Origin: Phycisphaerales bacterium
GTDB taxonomy: Bacteria > Planctomycetota > Phycisphaerae > Phycisphaerales > UBA1924
Assembly (NCBI GenBank): GCA_029260455.1
Contig: JAJDDF010000011.1
Location: forward strand, 253,130 to 317,129
DNA: 64,000 nt
Reading direction: 5' to 3'
The notes below the pieces were generated by a model, which saw only the letters and a program-made list of their open reading frames with translations, had not been told where the DNA came from and ran no database searches. This document shows positions 58,540 through 64,000 of the stretch, piece by piece (within the stretch, counting starts at the first letter, position 1; each line of letters begins with the position of its first letter). The translations under genes and the position numbers were made by a program.

Positions 58540-61500
58540 TTATGCGCGTTTGCGTGTGCGTTTTTTGGTAATTTTAGACTTGTTGAGCAGTGGTTTCAGT
58601 GCATGCCCGGTGTAACTTTTCGGATGCGCAGCAACTGTTTCTGGTGTGCCAGCAACAACAATCGTGCCGCCCGCATCGCCGCCTTCCGGGCCAAGATCAA
58701 TGACCCAATCCGCACACTTGATGACATCGAGATTGTGTTCAATAACGACAAGCGTGTTGCCTTGATCGGCGAGGCTGTTCAAGACTTCAATAAGTTTGTG
58801 TACATCTTCAAAATGCAGTCCTGTGGTCGGTTCATCAAGAACATACAGTGTGTGGGCGGCCCCCGGTAAGCTGTTGGGCCCCTTGCCCTTGCCAAGTTCT
58901 GCGGCGAGTTTCACACGCTGCGCTTCGCCGCCCGAAAGTGTTGTCGATGGCTGACCGAGCTGCACATACCCAAGACCAACATCAACAAGGCATTGCACGA
59001 AGCGCAGAATTTTCGGATGGTTCTCAAAGAAATTGCACGCATCTTCTGCGGTAAGTGCGAGAACATCGGCGATGGTCTTGCCACGATAGGTGACTTCAAG
59101 TGTTTCGCGGTTGTAGCGTTTGCCATCGCATGATTCGCATTCGACAAACACATCGGGCAAAAAATGCATTTCGATGCGCTTGACGCCTTGCCCCTGGCAT
59201 ATTTCGCAACGGCCTCCTTTGACATTGAATGAAAATCGACCAACTTCGTACCCGCGAATCTTTGCTTCCTTGGTTTGAGCAAAAACCCGCCGAACATCGT
59301 CAAAAAAGCCTGTATATGTTGCAGGATTCGAGCGCGGTGTGCGACCGATCGGGGATTGATCAACTTCGATCACGCGATCAATTTTTGGCAAGCCCGTAAC
59401 TCGCCCGTGTGCGCCGGGTGAAGTGCGCGTTCCGGTGACGCCATGCTTTGCGGCAGGGAGCAAAATGTCATTGACAAGAGTACTCTTGCCCGAGCCGGAC
59501 ACGCCCGTCACACAGACAAGCCCGCCAAGAGGGAAGGCAGCGTCAATAGTCTTGAGATTGTTCTGTCGCGCTCCCTTGACAGCAATCGCCTTCTTCTCAC
59601 TCATTGGCCTGCGAGCATTGGCGCCGGGCGTTTCGATGGTTCGTGCGCCGGATAAATACTGCCCAGTCAATGATGCTTTGACGCGTTCAATGTCTTTGAC
59701 CACACCTTGCGCGACGATTTCTCCACCATGTACTCCGGGGCCGGGGCCGATATCGATCACATGGTCCGCGGAGCGAATCATCTCTTCATCATGCTCGACG
59801 ATGATGACCGTGTTGCCAATATCTGCGAGATGACGCAACGTGCCGATCAGCCGGATATTGTCGCGTGCATGCAAGCCGATCGTTGGTTCATCAAGCACAT
59901 ACGCCGCCCCGACGAGCCCCGAACCAACCTGCGTGGCAAGGCGAATGCGCTGTGCTTCACCGCCCGAGAGTGTTGCGGTCTTACGATCAAGACTCAGGTA
60001 TTCGAGTCCGACCGATGCAAGAAAGCCGAGTCGTGCCCTCACTTCGCGCACAATTGGTGCAGAGATGGTTTGCTGAGCTTTGTCCAAGCGAAGACTGGTG
60101 ATAATCTGCAGTGCTGTTGCAATATTGAGGCGCGTGAAATCTGCGATATTGATCTTGTGTGCATTGGTGGACAGGCCATGTCGCTTCCGCGCTTCGACAA
60201 CCTCCGCCGGTGCCTTCGCATCACTTTCAATAAAGACAGACAAGGCTTTGATGCTGAGGCGATCACCCGAGCACGCCGGGCACACCTTCGAAGACATGAA
60301 CTGATTGAGAAAATCCTTGGCCCATTGGCTTTCGGTGCGATCGAACCAACCTGCAACCATTGGGAGCACGCCTTCCCATTTGATGCCGTGCTTTTTCTTG
60401 TCTTGTGCATCAGCGCCGTGCATCAGGATGCGCCGGGTTTCATCTGACAGTGTGCCCATCGGCGTGGTCAGGCTCACGCCCATCGCTCGGCAAAATCGGT
60501 GCACATACCGCCCGGAAAACATGCCGCCAGGGCCATTTTTTTTCCACGGCGCAATCCCGCCTCGGCCGATCGGTTTGTCCGGGTCGGGCACCACCAGCGC
60601 CTCGTCAAATTCGTGAATTGAACCAAGGCCGTGACACTCAGGGCATGCGCCGTGTGGACTGTTGAACGAAAACAGTCGCGGCTCAAGTTCTTCAAGCGAT
60701 GCCTCGGCGTGCAGCGCACACGCGTAATGTTCGGAATACACCGTGTCATGCCAAGCAGTCTTGTCGCCTTCGCCCTCCTCGCGCGACACGATCACATTGC
60801 CTGAGCCCGCCTTGAGCGCTGTTTCAACAGATTCACTCAACCGCTGACGCGCACTCGCTTTCACAACAATGCGATCAACAACAGCTTCGATGAAATGTTT
60901 TTCATAGCGCCCAAGCTCAAGTGGATTTTCGCCGCCATCCTTGAGGACGGTGCGCAGATCGACGACCTCGCCATTGACACGCGCACGGACAAAGCCCTGA
61001 CTGACAAGGTCTTCGAGCACTTCCTTGTGAAAGCCCTTTTTATCGCGAATCACAGGGGCAAGCACCATCAGGCGCGACCCTTCGGCCATCGTGCTTACCG
61101 CTGCGGTAATCTGCGATGGATTCGCTGATGCGATTTCCTTACCGCAGCGCGCGGTCACCGCACCGCCGCGCGCCTGTTTCGTCGGATGCCAACAGGTTGG
61201 TGTGCCGCAGCGCGCAAAGAGCAATCGCAGGTAATCATAAATTTCAGTACTCGTGGCAACTGTCGAGCGCGGGTTGTGCCCCGCAGAGCGCTGCTCGATG
61301 GCGATGGTGGGGGGCAGGCCTTCGATATCATCAACATCGGGCTTCTTGAGCTGGTCAAGGAACTGCCGCGCATACGCGCTCAGAGATTCCATGTACTTGC
61401 GCTGGCCCTCGGCGAAGATTGTGTCAAAGGCAAGTGAACTCTTGCCACTTCCTGAGAGCCCTGTCACAACAATCAATTTGTGGTGTGGAATATCAACATC

Positions 61501-61698
61501 AATATTCTTGAGATTATGCTCGCGCGCACTGCGCACCCGGATGGAGTCAATCGCCTTGGCGCGCGCAACAGGTGTGCCAGCGGATGCCGGGACCACCTTC
61601 TTCTTTGTTCGCCCGCGCGACTTGGGCCCTGCCATCGATAGTGCCTTCGTCTTTCCGGGTGTCCCTGCTTTGCGTCCTGTTGCGATCGTTTCTGCCAT
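58540..61698 (-). CDS. uvrA: UvrABC excinuclease subunit A
   Basis: ABC-type damage sensor of nucleotide excision repair. Two ATP-binding domains: first Walker [12 protein letters not shown] at about residues 78-88 with an LSGGEAQR signature, second [11 protein letters not shown] with its own LSGGEAQR. Zinc modules include [13 protein letters not shown]...CPACSGDRL and CEICQGQG...[27 protein letters not shown] and [18 protein letters not shown] complete it. ATG 61698 follows AGGGAGATGT and gives about 1052 residues, roughly 100 longer than E. coli UvrA. About 48 extra residues are a Lys/Arg-rich N-terminal tail ([12 protein letters not shown]). Confidence 0.97.
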   Translation of the reverse strand: MAETIATGRKAGTPGKTKALSMAGPKSRGRTKKKVVPASAGTPVARAKAIDSIRVRSAREHNLKNIDVDIPHHKLIVVTGLSGSGKSSLAFDTIFAEGQRKYMESLSAYARQFLDQLKKPDVDDIEGLPPTIAIEQRSAGHNPRSTVATSTEIYDYLRLLFARCGTPTCWHPTKQARGGAVTARCGKEIASANPSQITAAVSTMAEGSRLMVLAPVIRDKKGFHKEVLEDLVSQGFVRARVNGEVVDLRTVLKDGGENPLELGRYEKHFIEAVVDRIVVKASARQRLSESVETALKAGSGNVIVSREEGEGDKTAWHDTVYSEHYACALHAEASLEELEPRLFSFNSPHGACPECHGLGSIHEFDEALVVPDPDKPIGRGGIAPWKKNGPGGMFSGRYVHRFCRAMGVSLTTPMGTLSDETRRILMHGADAQDKKKHGIKWEGVLPMVAGWFDRTESQWAKDFLNQFMSSKVCPACSGDRLSIKALSVFIESDAKAPAEVVEARKRHGLSTNAHKINIADFTRLNIATALQIITSLRLDKAQQTISAPIVREVRARLGFLASVGLEYLSLDRKTATLSGGEAQRIRLATQVGSGLVGAAYVLDEPTIGLHARDNIRLIGTLRHLADIGNTVIIVEHDEEMIRSADHVIDIGPGPGVHGGEIVAQGVVKDIERVKASLTGQYLSGARTIETPGANARRPMSEKKAIAVKGARQNNLKTIDAAFPLGGLVCVTGVSGSGKSTLVNDILLPAAKHGVTGTRTSPGAHGRVTGLPKIDRVIEVDQSPIGRTPRSNPATYTGFFDDVRRVFAQTKEAKIRGYEVGRFSFNVKGGRCEICQGQGVKRIEMHFLPDVFVECESCDGKRYNRETLEVTYRGKTIADVLALTAEDACNFFENHPKILRFVQCLVDVGLGYVQLGQPSTTLSGGEAQRVKLAAELGKGKGPNSLPGAAHTLYVLDEPTTGLHFEDVHKLIEVLNSLADQGNTLVVIEHNLDVIKCADWVIDLGPEGGDAGGTIVVAGTPETVAAHPKSYTGHALKPLLNKSKITKKRTRKRA

Positions 61699-61822
61699 AC
61701 ATCTCCCTCTCGTGAGGCCGATGATAGGGTTCGTCCGATTATCCGTGGGCTGCCCCTCCAAGATCGCAGAATATTGCCCTGAACCATACCGGATCGGCGG
61801 GCGACCTCGTCTTGAGGAACTC

Positions 61823-62401
61823 ATGCATCGTAATGCCCAACAGATCGCACTCGAACTGCTCATCCTGCGATGCCAGGATGGCGAACGATCAGCGTGGCGA
61901 TTGCTCATTGGCCAGTGGCATCCGCGGCTCCTCGCCCATGCCCGCAGGCTCATCAATCGCCCTGATGCCGCCGATGATGTTGTCCAGGACGCATGGATCG
62001 CGATCACGCGCGGCCTGTCGCGCCTCGATGACCCCGCAGCCTTCCGCGCCTGGGCCTATCGCATCGTCTCGCATAAATGCGCCGATCGCATTCGCCAGTG
62101 GAAGCGCGATCGCAAGCTTGAACAATCTCCCAATGCCGTGAACCCAGCGTCCCCGGCACACGACCCATCAATGGCAGAAGCATCTGATGACGATGAAGCA
62201 CACCTGCGTCACGCCATTCGCGCCCTGCCACCCGAGCTGCACGCGGTTGTCGCGATGCACTACCGAGAAGGCATGAGCCTCGCAGAAATCGCATACGCAC
62301 TCGGCATACCAACTGGCACAGTGAAGTCGCGCCTCTTTACGGCGCGCAAACGCCTCGCCGAATCACTCGAATCATACGAAACGAAAGGACACGACCAATG
62401 A
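61823..62401 (+). CDS. ECF-type RNA polymerase sigma factor
   Basis: A 192-residue sigma-70 family factor with regions 2 and 4 only. Region 2: [60 protein letters not shown]. Region 4: [20 protein letters not shown] then [23 protein letters not shown] 61823 follows TTGAGGA. The stop overlaps the next gene by ATGA. The gene is divergent from uvrA with a 124-base spacer, in which both promoters should lie. Its regulon is unknown; the downstream membrane protein is a candidate anti-sigma partner. Confidence 0.93.
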   Translation: MHRNAQQIALELLILRCQDGERSAWRLLIGQWHPRLLAHARRLINRPDAADDVVQDAWIAITRGLSRLDDPAAFRAWAYRIVSHKCADRIRQWKRDRKLEQSPNAVNPASPAHDPSMAEASDDDEAHLRHAIRALPPELHAVVAMHYREGMSLAEIAYALGIPTGTVKSRLFTARKRLAESLESYETKGHDQ

Positions 62402-62787
62402 ACGCCAACCTTGATGAAGATCGCCTGCGCCGTGCATTGCAGGCCGAAGATGAACTCGCTCTGAAACAATTCGATCCAACCGCCAATGAATCCATGTTTG
62501 GTCAAATGTTCGATCTGCTTCGCGGCAAAGCGCGCTGGTGGACCGTGCTCATCGGATTCTTTGCGTTCGCGTTCTTCGCCGCCGCCGTTTACTCGGTGTT
62601 TCGTTTCTTTGACGCTGGGGAAACTAAGTACCAGATCATGTGGGCGACCGCGTTCCTGACCGGCATGATGGCCAACGGCATGCTCAAGATGTGGATGTGG
62701 ATGCAGATGAATAAGAACGCCGTGAAACGCGAACTGAAACGCCTGGAACTGCAGGTGGCACATCTCTCTGAGAAGGTGACCAACTGA
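62398..62787 (+). CDS. small two-helix membrane protein, putative sigma-factor partner (DUF6768-like)
   Basis: A 129-residue protein. The N-terminal cytoplasmic part ([20 protein letters not shown]) precedes two membrane helices ([40 protein letters not shown]) and a C-terminal coiled coil ([19 protein letters not shown]). Small membrane proteins of this plan are common beside ECF sigma factors in planctomycetes and Bacteroidetes. The similarity to DUF6768 is from memory and weak. A role as anti-sigma factor is inferred from the ATGA overlap with the sigma gene. Confidence 0.72.
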   Translation: MNANLDEDRLRRALQAEDELALKQFDPTANESMFGQMFDLLRGKARWWTVLIGFFAFAFFAAAVYSVFRFFDAGETKYQIMWATAFLTGMMANGMLKMWMWMQMNKNAVKRELKRLELQVAHLSEKVTN

Positions 62788-62795
62788 TTCGCACC

Positions 62796-62817
62796 CCCCT
62801 CCCCCGTGGGGGAGGGG
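62796..62817 (+). terminator. perfect 10-bp GC hairpin after the ECF sigma operon
   Basis: CCCCTCCCCC (62796-62805) pairs perfectly with GGGGGAGGGG (62808-62817), followed by CTTCCTTCTTACCTTCTTTT. It could end transcription of the sigma operon and belongs to the CCCTC/GAGGG repeats. Confidence 0.55.
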
Positions 62818-62840
62818 CTTCCTTCTTACCTTCTTTTCTA

Positions 62841-62865
62841 GTGGGATAGGCGTCTCGCCTGTCTC
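62841..62865. repeat. AGGCG/CGCCT palindromic repeat
   Basis: GTGGGATAGGCGTCTCGCCT then GTCTC, nearly identical to 22171-22195. Confidence 0.7.
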
Positions 62866-62879
62866 CTTAGTTCGCGTGC

Positions 62880-62902
62880 CATGGTCACCTTGGGTGACCA
62901 TG
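62880..62902. repeat. perfect 10-bp palindrome CATGGTCACC/GGTGACCATG
   Basis: CATGGTCACC (62880-62889) and GGTGACCATG (62893-62902) form a perfect stem around TTG, preceded by CGTGC. The left side resembles the GTGCCATGGTC end of the 93-bp element, so it may be a minimal derivative. Confidence 0.6.
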
Positions 62903-62910
62903 TTCCTGCT

Positions 62911-62970
62911 CCCTCTCCTTGGGGAGAGGGTGGATCGCCGAAGGCGAGACGGGTGAGGGAGTTCTTCTCT
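62911..62970. repeat. two-hairpin CCCTC/GAGGG repeat
   Basis: Outer hairpin CCCTCTCC (62911-62918)/GGAGAGGG (62923-62930), then TGGAT, inner hairpin CGCC/GGCG, and the right end GGGTGAGGGAGTTCTTCT. Same plan as 22201 and 31569. Confidence 0.75.
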
Positions 62971-62990
62971 TCACTACTTCACGCCAATTA

Positions 62991-63040
62991 TTTCTTGTCT
63001 GCGATCTCTGTGTCCTCTGTGGTGAAATCTTCTTCTTATT
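62991..63040. repeat. CTCTGTG-type repeat ending next to a stop codon
   Basis: TTTCTTGTCTGCGATCTCTG, TGTCCTCTGTGGTGAAATCT, TCTTCTTATT. It ends one base before the stop of the GNAT gene (63042, minus strand), as the copy at 31695 ends at the stop of the UVR-motif gene. The 62788-63041 stretch consists of repeats only. Confidence 0.7.
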
Positions 63041-63041
63041 C

Positions 63042-63644
63042 TTATCCCCGCAACCGCGCTTCAAGCCCCACTTTCACCGCCGGCCATTCATCGCCAGTGA
63101 TGCTATACACCACCGAATCGCGCAGATACCCATCCGGCATCACCACGCATTTTCGCAGCACCCCCTCGCGCACCGCACCAAGCTTTTCAATCGCGCGCTG
63201 ACTGTGCACATTTCGCAGGTCCGTCTTGAGTTGCACACGAATCGCAGGCGCGTCAAAGCATCGCCCCTCAAAGACATGCTGCAACATGAGCAGCTTCATT
63301 TCGGGATTGATGCGCGTGCCGCGATGGGCGGAACTGATCCATGTGCTGCCAATCTCAAGGCTCAGGTGCGCAGCGCGAATATCAATGTACGATGTCGACC
63401 CAATCGCCCGTCCGTTCGATTGTTCAATAACAGCAAACGAAAACCAGGCCGGCATTGCAAGCGTTTCTGCGATATTCCGCCGCATCGCATCCTCATCACC
63501 CGGCGTCGCCCACCATGTGTACATATACCTTTGCATGTCTTTGTCAATGGCGCGTGACAAATCCACCGCGTGCGATAGCGCATCAAGCGGTTCAAGGCGG
63601 ACATGCGTGCCTTGCAATGAAACATGTGCAATAGGTTTCGTCAT
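63042..63644 (-). CDS. GNAT family N-acetyltransferase (RimJ/RimL-like)
   Basis: A 200-residue acetyltransferase of the ribosomal-protein/aminoacyl type. GTHVRLEPLDALSHAVDLSR is the usual first strand and helix; IGSTSYIDIRAAHLSLEIGS then TWISSAHRGTRINPEMKLLM is the central beta sheet with the acetyl-CoA loop, and NVHSQRAIEKLGAVREGVLR is the C-terminal N...SqraieKlGa motif. The target is unknown. Its start overlaps the uvrB stop (63641) by ATGA, so it is probably cotranscribed after uvrB. Confidence 0.93.
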   Translation of the reverse strand: MTKPIAHVSLQGTHVRLEPLDALSHAVDLSRAIDKDMQRYMYTWWATPGDEDAMRRNIAETLAMPAWFSFAVIEQSNGRAIGSTSYIDIRAAHLSLEIGSTWISSAHRGTRINPEMKLLMLQHVFEGRCFDAPAIRVQLKTDLRNVHSQRAIEKLGAVREGVLRKCVVMPDGYLRDSVVYSITGDEWPAVKVGLEARLRG

Positions 63645-64000
63645 TTTTTCTTCGAACTCCGCTTTTTTGCCCTTCTTGCAGCACTTCGCGCCGCCTTGGA
63701 AGTACTCGCCTTGCTGCCCGCCTGCCCCGGTTTCTTCGATCGGCTGCCGCGACCGCCTGTGCGCAGTTCACTCAACCGAACCATGTGCCCCTCACTCATC
63801 AGGTCAGGCGAAGTGCGAATCTCTTTCACCTGATCGCGCAATTCCGCAGCCTTTTCAAATTCAAGATTCTGCGCCGCCTTCAGCATTTCATCTTCAAGCA
63901 GATCAATCAATTCATTGGCCTCAAACGCGGGCTCATTTGATTCAATGGCCTTGCGCGCTGTGCGCGTTGCCTTGAGTTCTTCTTCCATGCCGCGCCGCAC
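63641..64000 (-). CDS. uvrB: UvrABC excinuclease subunit B, C-terminal part (5' end outside window)
   Basis: About 119 visible residues. The UVR motif ELIDLLEDEMLKAAQNLEFE then KAAELRDQVKEIR matches the C-terminal UvrC-binding domain of UvrB closely; UvrC and other UVR proteins fit less well. The rest of the protein, including the helicase domains, lies beyond the window edge. After the UVR motif comes a strongly basic tail of about 35 residues (GRGSRSKKPGQAG; ARRAKKRSSKKK), not found in E. coli UvrB. Assignment to UvrB rather than a stand-alone UVR protein is by motif quality. Confidence 0.82.
   Translation of the reverse strand: MRRGMEEELKATRTARKAIESNEPAFEANELIDLLEDEMLKAAQNLEFEKAAELRDQVKEIRTSPDLMSEGHMVRLSELRTGGRGSRSKKPGQAGSKASTSKAARSAARRAKKRSSKKK

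Noticed and set aside
61253-61822. N-terminal extension of the ECF sigma factor by about 190 codons
   Set aside because: This part overlaps uvrA on the other strand. The ATG at 61823 has a good GAGGA site and gives the normal ECF length.
1-64000. tRNA, rRNA, CRISPR arrays, riboswitches and insertion-sequence transposases
   Set aside because: Reading the intergenic regions showed no cloverleaf with a CCA-type end, no regular spacer-repeat array, no conserved riboswitch core and no transposase-like protein. A covariance-model scan would be decisive and could not be run.

Overview
The window looks like a chromosome segment of a planctomycete, most likely from the Phycisphaerae. This is inferred from protein content: many small membrane proteins carrying a paired CxxC zinc ribbon of the CPxCG type, exported proteins ending in a Cys-flanked dockerin-like calcium loop, a PTVSEWG sorting tail, and prepilin-type FTLIE proteins. 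By eye the G+C content is moderately high. No rRNA, tRNA, CRISPR array, phage or transposase gene was recognised. Most genes sit in short operons whose members overlap by ATGA, GTGA or TGATG.

Layout. 1-2.8 kb: the end of a UvrD/PcrA helicase gene, a VOC protein and a lone pseudopilin. 2.8-6.3 kb (minus): ribonuclease Y, a sugar-nucleotide type epimerase and a 2-hydroxyacid dehydrogenase. 6.8-9.1 kb (plus): an ABC-2 permease and a HIT protein. 9.1-18.1 kb (minus): an eleven-gene type IV pilus / type II secretion-like operon: PilZ, PilB, PilC, four FTLIE pseudopilins, a PilX/GspK-like protein, a fused PilM-PilN protein, PilO-like and PilP-like proteins. 18.3-21.6 kb (plus): an active/inactive M16 peptidase pair. 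21.6-29.4 kb: a DUF1643 protein, two zinc-ribbon proteins, TyrS, a cupredoxin, an iscS-iscU-msrA group and a glycosyltransferase. 29.4-32.6 kb: an exported beta-helix protein inside a repeat-rich stretch, then a UVR-motif protein. 32.8-38.2 kb: an RpoD-like sigma factor, a TPR-sulfotransferase, and a minus-strand group with a DUF971 protein, a CapD-like dehydratase, a small hypothetical and dUTPase. 38.3-41.5 kb: two paralogous exported proteins with dockerin-like tails. 41.5-47.9 kb: NuoI with glycerate kinase, an acyltransferase, a RdgC-like protein, a zinc-ribbon protein, a BamE-like lipoprotein and an SDR. 48.1-52.0 kb: pyruvate kinase, CinA, and a Fur-like protein with a GNAT. 52.1-56.8 kb: three zinc-ribbon proteins, then ispG, a lipoprotein hydrolase and an RluA-type synthase. 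56.8-64 kb: a beta-barrel protein, a membrane protein and uvrA (minus), an ECF sigma factor with a small membrane partner (plus), a GNAT and the end of uvrB.

How genes work together. The best defined system is the pilus/pseudopilus operon (cytoplasmic ATPase, platform, pseudopilins, alignment complex); secretin, prepilin peptidase and retraction ATPase genes are not here. Nucleotide excision repair is represented by uvrA, uvrB and a UvrD-type helicase. Fe-S assembly genes (iscS, iscU) lie in the same window as Fe-S clients IspG and NuoI, without physical linkage.

The structure least explained by genes is intergenic. Several families of short palindromic repeats recur: a two-hairpin CCCTC/GAGGG element whose inner hairpin changes sequence while keeping its pairing, a 93-bp element with 16-bp terminal inverted repeats, a 58-bp sequence found inverted on both sides of the beta-helix gene, a CTCTGCG-type element ending next to stop codons, and a GCGCTCGCGC hairpin just before the tyrS and ispG starts.
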